In this document: one piece after another, positions 1-7,550 of the stretch
How positions within the stretch are numbered: position 1 is the stretch's first letter
Layout of the letters: every line of letters begins with the position of its first letter
Assembly (NCBI RefSeq): GCF_000092045.1
Contig: NC_007761.1
Span: 3,766,001-3,830,000 of the forward strand
Length of the DNA: 64,000 bases
Origin: Rhizobium etli CFN 42
GTDB lineage: Bacteria > Pseudomonadota > Alphaproteobacteria > Rhizobiales > Rhizobiaceae
Direction of reading: 5' to 3'
The notes under the pieces: model-generated
What the model saw: the letters and a program-made list of their open reading frames with translations, nothing else
The model's database searches: none
Told to the model about the DNA's origin: nothing
Translations under genes and position numbers: made by a program

Positions 1-439
1 TCGGAGCCTCGACCGGCTCAGCGGCAATCGTGATCTTGCGGGGCTTCATGGCCTCGGGAATGTTGCGCAGAAGATCGATGTGAAGCAGGCCGTTCTTCAG
101 CGAAGCGGCGGTTACCTCGACGTGATCGGCGAGCTGGAAGCGGCGCTCGAAGGCGCGCTTGGCAATGCCGCGGTAGAGGAATTCGCCGCCTTCGGCGGTT
201 TCCTCGTTCTTTTCACCCTTCACGGACAGCACATGGGCATGAGCTTCGATCGAAAGCTCGGTCTCGTCGAAACCGGCGACCGCCATGGTGATGCGATAGG
301 TATTTTCGCCGGTGCGCTCGATGTTATAGGGCGGATAGGTCTGCGCCTGCTCCGGCTGAGCAAGGCTGTCGAGCATGGTGAAGAGGCGGTCGAAACCGAC
401 CGTCGAACGATAAAGGGGAGAGAAGTCCACGTGACGCAT
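1..439 (-). CDS. ibpA: Small heat-shock protein, IbpA/Hsp20 class A (3' end cut by window)
   Basis: An alpha-crystallin (Hsp20) holdase that binds unfolding proteins during heat stress and hands them to DnaK/ClpB. The visible 146 codons begin MRHVDFSPLYRSTVGFDRLF, the typical N-terminus of class A rhizobial sHsps. The alpha-crystallin domain follows from about residue 38 (YNIERTGENTYRITMAVAGF) to about 130. The sequence runs off the left edge close to its expected C-terminus, since family members are about 150-160 residues. The ATG at 439 is chosen because a strong AGGAGG lies 5 bases upstream (plus 445-450). That site sits inside a predicted thermometer hairpin, so translation is likely released by heat. 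Confidence 0.93.
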   Translation of the reverse strand, partial: MRHVDFSPLYRSTVGFDRLFTMLDSLAQPEQAQTYPPYNIERTGENTYRITMAVAGFDETELSIEAHAHVLSVKGEKNEETAEGGEFLYRGIAKRAFERRFQLADHVEVTAASLKNGLLHIDLLRNIPEAMKPRKITIAAEPVEAP

Positions 440-537
440 GATGTCCTCCTAGGGAAGCGACGTGTTGCGGTAAAGTGCCCCTGAAACCCCATCTTGGCAG
501 TCTCGGCACGGTTGCGCGGGCCCTTTTGGCACCCGCA
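440..537 (-). promoter_or_regulatory. ROSE-type RNA thermometer in the ibpA 5' leader
   Basis: Read on the minus strand, the leader folds into three parts. Hairpin I pairs GCGGG with CCCGC (plus 516-536). Hairpin II pairs GTGCC with GGCAC and GAGAC with GTTTC (plus 475-509). A short final hairpin pairs CUUCC with GGAGG and closes over the Shine-Dalgarno of ibpA (about 445-458). The box UCGCU (plus 456-460) opposite the Shine-Dalgarno matches the U(U/C)GCU signature of ROSE elements known before rhizobial small heat-shock genes. The fold is hand-derived; the position directly before an Hsp20 gene supports it. Confidence 0.8.
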
Positions 538-543
538 GGATGG

Positions 544-572
544 AGATGGTGATGCGATTCGAGGAGTTCAAG
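544..572 (-). promoter_or_regulatory. RpoH (sigma-32)-like promoter of ibpA
   Basis: On the minus strand CTTGAA (plus 567-572) is followed after exactly 17 bases by CCATCT (plus 544-549). This resembles the alphaproteobacterial heat-shock promoter pattern of CTTGAA and a CCAT-like -10. The predicted start of transcription, at about 537, falls right at the beginning of the thermometer leader, so the two predictions fit each other. Confidence 0.65.
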
Positions 573-635
573 ACCTTTTCGAAATCACCTCGACGGGCCG
601 TGAACCGCGCGTGAACGGCCGGTTCCGAAGGCGTT

Positions 636-647
636 CAGACATGTCTG
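636..647. other. 12-bp perfect palindrome, possible operator
   Basis: CAGACATGTCTG is a perfect palindrome in the intergenic region between the ibpA promoter and the candidate sRNA. No recognised regulator motif was identified. It could be a dimeric repressor site or chance. Confidence 0.3.
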
Positions 648-679
648 CCTAGAAATGATGATGTCGGGTGACACTGGCC

Positions 680-765
680 CCGATGGCTGAAGTGCATCGT
701 CCCTTCTTCTTCAGTCTAAACTTGGGCCGGCCGCGAGCGCCCTCACGCTCCCGCCGGCCCTTTTT
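680..765 (+). ncRNA. Candidate intergenic sRNA with two hairpins
   Basis: No reading frame precedes the strong plus-strand terminator at 724-765, so an independent short transcript is likely. Upstream of it a stem pairs GGCTGAAG (685-692) with CTTCAGTC (709-716, one G-U pair). Its pyrimidine-rich loop contains TCGTCCCTTCTT. The 5' end is uncertain and no clear promoter was found. It could instead be the leader of the hydrolase gene at 840, with the terminator acting as an attenuator. Confidence 0.4.
724..765 (+). terminator. Rho-independent terminator
   Basis: GGGCCGGC (724-731) pairs perfectly with GCCGGCCC (753-760), the inner arms GAGCG (735-739) and CGCTC (746-750) extend the stem, and TTTTT (761-765) follows. 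No plus-strand gene ends nearby, so it terminates an RNA gene or attenuates the downstream hydrolase. Confidence 0.8.
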
Positions 766-839
766 CCGTCGCTTTCCAAGCCGGGCGCCATGCGGTATCC
801 CTGATAGAGAAGCATTCAGCAGCGGCGCATTGGCAAGTC

Positions 840-1814
840 ATGGATCAGGTTCTCTATTCGACGCCCGATAATCCCGTCCCGGAAAACCGCACCGAAGGGT
901 TCTTCGAAACCTATGACGGCCACCGGCTGCGTTACGCCGTTTTCCGCTCCGGTGGCCAGGTCGCCAAGGGCACGGTCGTCATTATCCATGGCCGCAACGA
1001 ATATATCGAAAAATATTTCGAGACGATCCGCGACCTGACAGGCCAGGGCCTCTGGGTCGCGACGTTCGACCTGCGTGGCCAAGGCGGTTCGTCGCGGCTC
1101 CTGAAGCGCCGCAATCACGGCCATATCCGCCGCTTTGCCGATTACGAGCGCGACCTCGACACCTTCCTCGAAAAGATAGTACTGCCGGATACCCGCCTGC
1201 CCTTCTACCTGCTCGGCCATTCCACCGGCGGACTGATCGCGCTGTCGGCCGCCCCCTATCTCACCACCCGCATCGACCGTATGGTGCTATCGGCTCCCTT
1301 CATCGGCCTGACCGGCCAGTCGGCCTCGCCCCGCGTCATCCGCACCCTCGCCGGCGCGCTGACGGCCGCCGGCCTCGGCTTCATGCCGCTGACCTCGAAG
1401 CTGAAGGAGCCGGATTTCCGCGACAATCCGTTGACCTCTGACGAAACCCGCTTCGAGCGCAATGTTGCGATGATGAAGGCCCATCCGGAACTAACGCTCG
1501 GGCCTCCGACGGCCCGCTGGCTGACCGAAGCCTTCCGGACCATGGACCGGGTCACCTCGCCCAACCATCTCTTCTCAATCACCATCCCGACCATCGTCAT
1601 CGCCCCGACACGTGATGGCGTCGTGCCCTACACGGCACAAGAGCGGCTCTCGCGCTATTTCCGCGCCGGCCAGCTGGTGCCGATCAACGGCGCCCGCCAT
1701 GAGATCTTCCAGGAACGGGATATCTATCGCGCCGCGGCGCTGGCGGCCTTCCACGCCTTCATCCCCGGCAGCGATGCCGAGGAAAACCATGATGTCGCCG
1801 CCCTCGGCACCTGA
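840..1814 (+). CDS. Alpha/beta hydrolase, lysophospholipase (PldB-like)
   Basis: A serine hydrolase of the monoglyceride lipase / lysophospholipase L2 group, predicted cytoplasmic. The 324-residue protein shows the nucleophile elbow GHSTG at residues 126-130 (Ser128), a probable acid Asp259 in APTRDGVVP and a catalytic His287 in GARHEIF. The oxyanion segment HGRNEY is near residue 50. No signal peptide is visible. The ATG has only a poor ribosome-binding site. The gene is transcribed alone, convergent with hisN. The family is clear, but the substrate (lysophospholipid or another ester) cannot be read from the sequence. Confidence 0.88.
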   Translation: MDQVLYSTPDNPVPENRTEGFFETYDGHRLRYAVFRSGGQVAKGTVVIIHGRNEYIEKYFETIRDLTGQGLWVATFDLRGQGGSSRLLKRRNHGHIRRFADYERDLDTFLEKIVLPDTRLPFYLLGHSTGGLIALSAAPYLTTRIDRMVLSAPFIGLTGQSASPRVIRTLAGALTAAGLGFMPLTSKLKEPDFRDNPLTSDETRFERNVAMMKAHPELTLGPPTARWLTEAFRTMDRVTSPNHLFSITIPTIVIAPTRDGVVPYTAQERLSRYFRAGQLVPINGARHEIFQERDIYRAAALAAFHAFIPGSDAEENHDVAALGT

Positions 1815-1884
1815 GCCGGATCAACCGAGCCGCCAGCGGAATCGGCCTTTCCGACCTGGGGCATCGGCTTTGCCAAGCCCGGGT

Positions 1885-2658
1885 TCAACGCTGCAGGATG
1901 GCGATTGCCTGCTCGTAGACCGCGCGGCTTCCGGCGGCGATGATCGAGCCGCCGTTTTCCGGCCGCCCGCCGTCCCAGGTGGTGATGATGCCGCCTGCCG
2001 CTTCGATAACCGGAATGATGCCGCCGACGTCATAGGGCTTCAAGCCGTTTTCGATGACGAGATCGATATGGCCGGCAGCAAGCAGCGCATAGGCATAGCA
2101 GTCGCAGCCGTAGCGAAAGAGCCGTACCTGGCTTTCGATCTGCCGGTATTTCTCCATCTCCTCGCCAGCGAAAAGATGCGGCGAGGTCGTGAACAGGATG
2201 GCGTTCGATAGCGCCTCGCACTGGCGCGTTACCAGCCGCCGCTCGCCTTCCGGCCCGCTGTAGATCGAACCGTTTTCGTCGGCGAAATAGCGTTCTCCGG
2301 TAAACGGTTGTTCGATCATGCCCATGATCGCCCGGCCCTTCTTCTGCAGGCCGATCAGCGTTCCCCAGACCGGCACGCCCGCTATGAAGGCGCGGGTTCC
2401 GTCGATCGGATCGATCACCCAAACATGCTCCCGGTCAAGCCCGACATTGCCGTGCTCCTCGCCGAGAATGCCGTGATCGGGGAAGTTTTCCTCGATCAGC
2501 GCCCGGATGGCGAGTTCGGCCGCCCGGTCGCCTTCCGTTACCGGATCGAATCCCGAGGAAAGCTTGTTGGTGACATCAAGGCCGGAGCGGAAGCGCGGCA
2601 GCGTCTCGGCGCGGGCGACCTCCGCCAGACGATTGAAGAACGAACGGTCAGGAAGCAT
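1885..2658 (-). CDS. hisN: Histidinol-phosphatase of the inositol monophosphatase family
   Basis: It dephosphorylates L-histidinol phosphate, the penultimate step of histidine synthesis, in bacteria that use a HisN-type enzyme. Family marks are the metal-binding motifs GEEHG and DPIDGTRAF and the C-terminal YDVGGIIPVIEAAGG. From the ATG at 2658 the protein has 257 residues, the usual length. An in-frame ATG at 2694 would add 12 residues, and neither start has a clear ribosome-binding site. It is a single gene on the minus strand, divergent from the candidate sRNA at 2.8 kb. A general inositol-phosphatase role is the main alternative. Confidence 0.85.
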   Translation of the reverse strand: MLPDRSFFNRLAEVARAETLPRFRSGLDVTNKLSSGFDPVTEGDRAAELAIRALIEENFPDHGILGEEHGNVGLDREHVWVIDPIDGTRAFIAGVPVWGTLIGLQKKGRAIMGMIEQPFTGERYFADENGSIYSGPEGERRLVTRQCEALSNAILFTTSPHLFAGEEMEKYRQIESQVRLFRYGCDCYAYALLAAGHIDLVIENGLKPYDVGGIIPVIEAAGGIITTWDGGRPENGGSIIAAGSRAVYEQAIAILQR

Positions 2659-2773
2659 GGGGGCACCATTTAGCTGGCGGGAACGGGTTTTCATAGCGAA
2701 ACTTCACGGGAATGCAAACGCAGCGAGCAATTTCGGACCAACTGCCCAAAGATATCGCAGCGCAATATATTGC

Positions 2774-2802
2774 TTGACATTTGTGCAACGCAATAGTAGC
2801 GT
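2774..2802 (+). promoter_or_regulatory. Candidate sigma-70 promoter of the intergenic sRNA
   Basis: TTGACA at 2774-2779, preceded by C as in the rhizobial consensus CTTGAC, is followed after 17 bases by a weak -10 (TAGCGT, 2797-2802). A start near 2808 would place the first base at the foot of a perfect hairpin. Confidence 0.55.
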
Positions 2803-2805
2803 CGT

Positions 2806-2888
2806 CATTACAGTCTTCTGACTGTAAATACCCTCCTTGGGTGTTTCCTCCCTAGACTTAGCCGCGCTGACAAGCGCGGTTCTTTTTT
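2806..2888 (+). ncRNA. Candidate trans-acting sRNA with CU-rich, anti-Shine-Dalgarno-like segments
   Basis: About 80 bases with no reading frame contain three successive hairpins. TTACAGTC/GACTGTAA is an 8-bp perfect stem with loop TTCT (2808-2827). ACCC/GGGT has loop TCCTT (2830-2842). The third is a terminator (2862-2888). The linker GTTTCCTCCCTAG (2843-2855) stays single-stranded and can pair with Shine-Dalgarno sequences. The design resembles the CU-rich sRNAs known in rhizobia (for example the alpha-r14/alpha-r15 groups), but family membership is not established here. It lies between hisN and the amidohydrolase gene. Confidence 0.7.
2862..2888 (+). terminator. Rho-independent terminator of the sRNA
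   Basis: CCGCGCT (2862-2868) and AGCGCGG (2873-2879) form a 7-bp stem with a 4-base loop. The tail is TTCTTTTTT. Confidence 0.85.
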
Positions 2889-2938
2889 GGCCCTTGCGAA
2901 AGACGACGGCCATATAAAATCGCCAACTGATAGAGAAC

Positions 2939-3820
2939 TTATTCGGCGGCTAGCGCCCGGTCGCCGGCGAACTTCTCGATGTAATCCGCCATCTGTTGCA
3001 TGAAGGCCGTCACGGCGTCGGCCACCGCGGCAAAATCCTCGCGCTTCTCCAGCGTCACCTCGTCGACATAGATCGCCCGGTTCACCTCGATCTGCAATGC
3101 ATGCAGGCCGCGGGAGGGGCGGCCGTAATGTTCGGTGATGAACCCGCCGGCATAGGGCTTGTTGCGGATCGCCGCAAAACCCATTTCCTCAAGGATAGCG
3201 ATGGCGGCGCGCGAAAGTTCGGCCGAAGCGCTGGTGCCGTAGCGATCGCCGATAATGAAATCGGGCCGTCCGGTGCAGCCGGCGACGCGCACATTGCCGG
3301 GCATCGAATGGCAATCGATCAGCACGCCGAAGCCGAACTGCACATGGGTGCGGGCAATCAGTCGGCGCAGCGCCGCATGGTAAGGCTTGTAGACCGCTTC
3401 GACCCGATCGAGCCCCTCCTGCACTGGCAGGCGCCGCGCATAGATCTCCATATTCTCGGCGACGATGCGCGGAATGGTGCCGAGCCCGCCGGCGACCCTC
3501 AGCGAATTGACATTGGCATAGGGCGGCAGCAGCCCGTCGAACATCCTGGGATCGAGCTCGTAGGGCTCGCGGTTGACGTCGAGATAGGCGCGCGGAAAGT
3601 TGGCGGCGAGAAGCGGTGCGCCGAGAGTGACGGCAGAGCCGAAGAGCTCATCGACGTAATGGTCCTCGGAACGGCGGATCGCGATGCCTTCGAGCCTCGA
3701 TTGCGCGATGAATTCCGGTGGATAAATGCGGCCGCTATGGGGGGAGTTGTAGACGAAAGGAATGGTCTGCGACACGGGCTCATGGACCTCAAAAAGCTCG
3801 TATTCGCGGATTTCCGGCAC
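2939..3820 (-). CDS. N-formylglutamate amidohydrolase (HutG-like)
   Basis: Hydrolyses N-formyl-L-glutamate (or a related N-acylated amino acid) to formate and glutamate, the last step of one histidine-degradation route. Family signatures in the 293-residue protein are YNSPHSGRIYPP near residue 25, a metal-ligand-like DCHSMPG near residue 168, and the downstream GGFITEHYG and ALQIEVNR. It starts with GTG at 3820, preceded by GAGGGG. No other hut gene is nearby, so a housekeeping or detoxification role is possible. It is convergent with the sRNA and divergent from cpdR. Confidence 0.85.
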   Translation of the reverse strand: MPEIREYELFEVHEPVSQTIPFVYNSPHSGRIYPPEFIAQSRLEGIAIRRSEDHYVDELFGSAVTLGAPLLAANFPRAYLDVNREPYELDPRMFDGLLPPYANVNSLRVAGGLGTIPRIVAENMEIYARRLPVQEGLDRVEAVYKPYHAALRRLIARTHVQFGFGVLIDCHSMPGNVRVAGCTGRPDFIIGDRYGTSASAELSRAAIAILEEMGFAAIRNKPYAGGFITEHYGRPSRGLHALQIEVNRAIYVDEVTLEKREDFAAVADAVTAFMQQMADYIEKFAGDRALAAE

Positions 3821-4008
3821 TTTCGCCCCTCTTTACCATGTCATGAACTGATTGCTTCGTCCATGTTGCCAGTTGCCCGCCCTCAAGTCCATACTATGTA
3901 GAAGGGATGACCATCACGCACAGGCAATTCACCGGTTGTTTACCGGGCAAAGACTAGTGTAGACGGCTGGCAGCCCACCCAAAACCTATTGATTAGCGGT
4001 CTGGATTG

Positions 4009-4371
4009 ATGACTCAGAAGATACTTCTCGCCGAAGACGACAACGATATGCGCCGTTTCCTGGTGAAAGCGCTCGAAAAGGCCGGCTACAAGGTCCTTTC
4101 TTACGATAATGGCGCCAGCGCCTACGACCGGTTGCGCGAGGAGCCGTTTTCCCTGCTGCTGACTGATATCGTCATGCCCGAGATGGACGGCATCGAGCTG
4201 GCGCGCCGCGCCACCGAACTCGATCCCGACCTGAAAGTCATGTTCATCACCGGTTTTGCCGCCGTGGCTTTGAACCCCGATTCGAAGGCGCCTAAGGATG
4301 CCAAGGTCCTTTCCAAGCCTTTTCACCTGCGCGACCTCGTTGACGAGGTCAACAAAATGCTTGCCGCGTAA
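4009..4371 (+). CDS. cpdR: Single-domain response regulator CpdR
   Basis: A stand-alone receiver of 120 residues that, in Caulobacter and Sinorhizobium, works as a phosphorylation-controlled adaptor for ClpXP and links the CckA-ChpT phosphorelay to proteolysis of cell-cycle regulators. The receiver is complete: acidic pair Asp10/Asp11, phospho-acceptor Asp53 in LLTDIVMPEMDG, the Thr of FITGFAA, and Lys in LSKPFHL. There is no output domain. The ATG at 4009 gives the family N-terminus MTQKILLAEDD; a TTG one codon upstream is less likely. It lies directly upstream of tRNA-Val. Confidence 0.93.
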   Translation: MTQKILLAEDDNDMRRFLVKALEKAGYKVLSYDNGASAYDRLREEPFSLLLTDIVMPEMDGIELARRATELDPDLKVMFITGFAAVALNPDSKAPKDAKVLSKPFHLRDLVDEVNKMLAA

Positions 4372-4411
4372 GGCTTGCCGGCCGGCGGGTCACAAAACTG
4401 AAAAAAGCCTA

Positions 4412-4440
4412 TTGACGGCTCCAAAGGTTTTGTGATCTAT
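4412..4440 (+). promoter_or_regulatory. Likely promoter of tRNA-Val
   Basis: TTGACG (4412-4417), a 17-base spacer, then ATCTAT (4435-4440) lie 15 bases before the tRNA. A separated inverted repeat CACAAAAC (4391-4398) / GTTTTGTG (4427-4434) overlaps the spacer; its meaning is unknown. Confidence 0.55.
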
Positions 4441-4455
4441 GCGCCGCCATCGGAT

Positions 4456-4530
<75 letters not shown>

Positions 4531-4550
4531 TCCTAATTCGCTGAAAAGCA

Positions 4551-4581
4551 AAGGCCTTTCGAGAAATCGAGAGGCCTTTTT
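4551..4581 (+). terminator. Terminator of tRNA-Val
   Basis: A 12-bp stem (4551-4562 with 4567-4578, one G-U pair) is closed by a GAAA tetraloop and followed by a T run to 4581. Confidence 0.85.
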
Positions 4582-4629
4582 ACATGGTGGCCCGCAGGTT
4601 CGATAAACCTGCCAATAGGAGTTCTCAGC

Positions 4630-4911
4630 GTGGCGCAGGTCATTAAACGACGCAAAACTCTCGTTGTGTCCAACGACAAGATTTCGTTGGCAAAAGGTGT
4701 CAGCCTTCCTGAGGGACGCTACCCCGTCACTGCCGAATATGTCGTATCTCACCTGCGAGGCAGGCCGGTCGAGCAGGCTGGCCGGGTGATGCTCCATCTG
4801 ACGCGGCAGAACCTCCTGGACTACGGCGTTGATCTGACCGGCAGCGCGATGCTGGGCAGCGACATCGATGTGAGCGGCAATGTGGCGCGCAAGGAAGCTA
4901 TTCTGGAGTGA
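4630..4911 (+). CDS. Hypothetical protein, 93 residues
   Basis: I do not recognise this protein. It is basic at the N-terminus (MAQVIKRRKTLVVSNDK) and mixed after that, with no signal peptide, membrane segment or cysteine. It starts with GTG at 4630, with AGGAG (4617-4621) upstream. A 7-bp hairpin, GCAGGTT/AACCTGC (4594-4612), stands just before that site. Some codons (CGA, TTG, AAA) are unlike the surrounding genes, and the gene sits right after a tRNA, both hints of acquired DNA, but no integrase or repeated tRNA end is visible. Whether it is a real gene is moderately supported. Confidence 0.5.
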   Translation: MAQVIKRRKTLVVSNDKISLAKGVSLPEGRYPVTAEYVVSHLRGRPVEQAGRVMLHLTRQNLLDYGVDLTGSAMLGSDIDVSGNVARKEAILE

Positions 4912-5628
4912 GTTGCAGGGCATGGACGGTTGACCACCGTCTTTGCCTCACAGGAATGCACTTCCTGAGAGTGGCCAAGCAAAATTCGGTCACAACACCA
5001 TCTGAATTATTGCCGATCCGGCGTACGGGGCATTCGCCTCTCGCAAACGGGTTGGATCAAGGGCAGGAATCAAATCTCGACCGGCAGCGCCGCAGTTTTT
5101 CTGCCCCTCGCCTCGCCGGCTTCCACGGCACCTGCGACCACGAAGCGCTGGACGAACGAACTTGCAAGCCGTCACCCCACCGTGGCCTGACTTCCATCTT
5201 CACCGGCAGCGACCGGTGAAACAGGCAAGCAACATGTCCTGATGATTCACAGTGGCTGTCCGGTTTTACCCGAGTCATGCAGATGGCGGCCGCGGCGCAC
5301 CCGCATATAAGGATATGCTCACGCCAGCATCAATTGCATGCCCTCACCGGCGGCTCAGCCCCTCGTTGCCGAACCGGCTGGAACCTCATTTTTGTGACGA
5401 ACAGATGACGAGTTTGTGACAAAATGCGTGCTATTTCAGCAACATAGCAGCACCGGCCTGCTGTCATGATCGATATCGTTATTGCGGCGCAACATCCCCC
5501 ATGTAACCACCGCGGCGAGGCAGGCACCTGGTCAAAAGATGCCGCTTCGCTCACACGGGTTGAAGACACGTAGGGACTGCCGATGGCAACGGTCTTCAGC
5601 CTCTCGCATCTGAACTGGAGGTTATTCC
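4912..5628 (+). other. 717-bp gene-free stretch upstream of ropA
   Basis: No convincing gene was found; short frames on both strands lack ribosome-binding sites and coding character. It holds a hairpin TTCACCGG/CCGGTGAA (5199-5220, no T tail). It also holds two direct repeats TTTGTGAC (5391-5398 and 5413-5420) spaced 22 bases start to start, which may be regulator sites for the porin. A good ribosome-binding site (GGAGG) precedes the porin ATG. The long leader suggests complex porin control, and the 4.9-5.2 kb part may be decayed sequence. Confidence 0.5.
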
Positions 5629-6672
5629 ATGAACATCAAGAGCCTTCTTCTCGGCTCCGCTGCTGCTCTCGCAGCAGTATCCGGCGCTCGGGCGGCTGAC
5701 GCAATCGTTGCTGCCGAGCCGGAACCGGTTGAATACGTCCGCGTCTGCGACGCTTACGGCACCGGCTACTTCTATATCCCGGGCACGGAAACCTGCCTCA
5801 AGATCAACGGCTACATCCGTTTCCAGGTTGACGTTGCCCCGAACGCCAGCTCGATTGGCGCCGGCGGCGGCGGTTCTGTTGCCAACGACTCCGACTGGGA
5901 CGCCCGCACGCGCGGCCAGGTTCAGTTCACCGCCAAGAGCGACACCGAATATGGTCCGCTGACCGGCGTTATCGTCATGCAGTTCAATGCTGACAACGCT
6001 TCGGCCCAGAAGGCCCAGCTCGACTCCGCGTACCTCGACATCGCCGGCTTCCGCGCTGGTCTGTTCTACAGCTGGTGGGACGACGGCCTCTCTGGCGAAA
6101 CCGACGATATCGGTTCTCCGGTCACGCTGCATAACTCCATCCGTTATCAGTACGAAATCGACGCCTTCTACGCTGGTATCAGCGTCGACGAACTGGAAGA
6201 CAGCCCGTTCTACAACGGCGAAACCGCCAACAACGTCGGCGTTGCTGTTGGTCTCGGCGGCAAGGCCGGTGCCTTCAGCTACCAGATCACGGCTGGTTAC
6301 GACACCGACAACGAAGAAGGCGCCGTCCGCGCCATGGGTACGGTTGCCGTCGGCCCGGGCACGCTCGGCCTCGCAGTCGTCTATGCATCCAACCCGAACG
6401 CCTACTACAACAAGGCTGAATGGGCGATCGCTGCTGAATACGCCATCAAGGCGACTGACAAGCTGAAGATCACCCCGGCTGTTCAGTACTACAACAACTA
6501 CGGCGTCACTGCTGGCGAGTTCAACGACGACGTTGACGCCTGGAAGGCTGGCGTGACGATCGACTACCAGATCGTCGACAACCTTTCGGCAAAGGTTTCG
6601 GTTCAGTACCTCGATCCGGACAATGCTGACGACGTAACCTCGGGCTACTTCCGCCTGCAGCGCGCGTTCTAA
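5629..6672 (+). CDS. ropA: Outer-membrane porin RopA (Omp2b/porin_2 family)
   Basis: A general diffusion porin, the major outer-membrane protein of rhizobia, forming a 16-strand trimeric barrel. The 347-residue precursor has a signal peptide (MNIKSLLLGSAAALAAVSGARA). The family N-terminus follows: VEYVRVCDAYGTGYFYIPGT with the conserved cysteine pair and NGYIRFQVDV. It ends in aromatic Phe (LQRAF), the usual outer-membrane assembly signal. Codon use is strongly biased (GTC, CGC, AAG), as in highly expressed genes. GGAGG stands 9 bases before the ATG. Regulation is probably through the long upstream region. Confidence 0.95.
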   Translation: MNIKSLLLGSAAALAAVSGARAADAIVAAEPEPVEYVRVCDAYGTGYFYIPGTETCLKINGYIRFQVDVAPNASSIGAGGGGSVANDSDWDARTRGQVQFTAKSDTEYGPLTGVIVMQFNADNASAQKAQLDSAYLDIAGFRAGLFYSWWDDGLSGETDDIGSPVTLHNSIRYQYEIDAFYAGISVDELEDSPFYNGETANNVGVAVGLGGKAGAFSYQITAGYDTDNEEGAVRAMGTVAVGPGTLGLAVVYASNPNAYYNKAEWAIAAEYAIKATDKLKITPAVQYYNNYGVTAGEFNDDVDAWKAGVTIDYQIVDNLSAKVSVQYLDPDNADDVTSGYFRLQRAF

Positions 6673-6729
6673 TCAAGGCTGCTGGCCAGACCGGCAGCTA
6701 TAAATTCCTGATCTGACTGACCTCCGATC

Positions 6730-6774
6730 GGGAAAGAATGGGCCTGGACTTCCCTGCCTGGGCCCATTCCCTTT
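6730..6774 (+). terminator. Probable terminator of ropA
   Basis: AATGGGCC (6737-6744) and GGCCCATT (6761-6768) form a perfect stem, extended by GGGAA/TTCCC. The tail CCCTTT is weak. The rest of the gap to 7049 shows no gene. Confidence 0.5.
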
Positions 6775-7049
6775 GGCCAGACATGCGTCCAAGACGGCAG
6801 GCGCTCGACCAGCGCCGCCATTAGAGCGCCGTGCGTCCTCTCGCACGTCACATCACTACCTTGCCGATGTCCGGCGGCTTTTTGCCGGCAAGCCCAACCG
6901 ATGTTCGCCTTACCCTTCGGCGGCCCGGCGCGGCGGCCGGCGGAATCTTTATGCTGCTCGGAACCAAATTTCGGACACAGAGCCATGCCATGGCGAATCG
7001 AAGGTGAAGCGGTGATTCGCCTCGCCAGGACATGGGATTTGAGATCGAA

Positions 7050-7544
7050 ATGAAGTTATCCGCGCTTGTCGCCGCCGGCTTTGTTGCCGCCGTCCTCGCC
7101 TTGCCAGCCTCTGCCGCGCCGGCCTCCCCGCCGGAGACATTTCCCGGCGCTCCTGGCGTCATTACGCTTTCCGGCAAATGCGCCAGACTGGTCGTCGCCA
7201 AGTTCGACGCCACCAAGGGCTGCAAAAACGAGCTTGCCAGCGTCACGCTGGCCAACGGTTCGGTGACCTTCATCTTCACTTCGGATGGGAAGGCGCTCGG
7301 CTTCCAGGGCGATGGCAGCGGCATCAAGCCAGCCTCCAACGGCAATGCTCGCCTGCCGTTGAGCCTCGTCACGACCGGCGTTGGCAACAAGATGACCGGC
7401 CAGGTCAAGGTCGCCGGCTTCTGCACCTTCGGCAATCCCTATGCCGGCAAGCCGATCGCGATCGAATGCACCGCCGAAAGCAAGGACTCCTCCTTCACCG
7501 GCAGCTTCCGCACCGGCGGCAAACTGGTGAAAAAGGAAAAATAG
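7050..7544 (+). CDS. Secreted protein of unknown function
   Basis: From the ATG at 7050 the protein has 164 residues and opens with a signal peptide (MKLSALVAAGFVAAVLALPASAAP). The mature part is small, rich in Gly, Ser, Thr and Lys, and carries four cysteines that could form two disulphides. It looks like a periplasmic beta-rich protein, and I recognise no family. An upstream in-frame ATG at 7032 would spoil the signal peptide start. The gene converges on the next with only 6 bases between their stop codons. Confidence 0.7.
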   Translation: MKLSALVAAGFVAAVLALPASAAPASPPETFPGAPGVITLSGKCARLVVAKFDATKGCKNELASVTLANGSVTFIFTSDGKALGFQGDGSGIKPASNGNARLPLSLVTTGVGNKMTGQVKVAGFCTFGNPYAGKPIAIECTAESKDSSFTGSFRTGGKLVKKEK

Positions 7545-7550
7545 CTCCCG

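Noticed and set aside
4908..5219. A 103-codon frame following the 93-residue gene
   Set aside because: No ribosome-binding site, no family, mixed composition; it overlaps the preceding stop only by chance.
6955..6990. GGAAC upstream of the secreted protein as an EcfG promoter
   Set aside because: No CGTT at 16 or 17 bases downstream.
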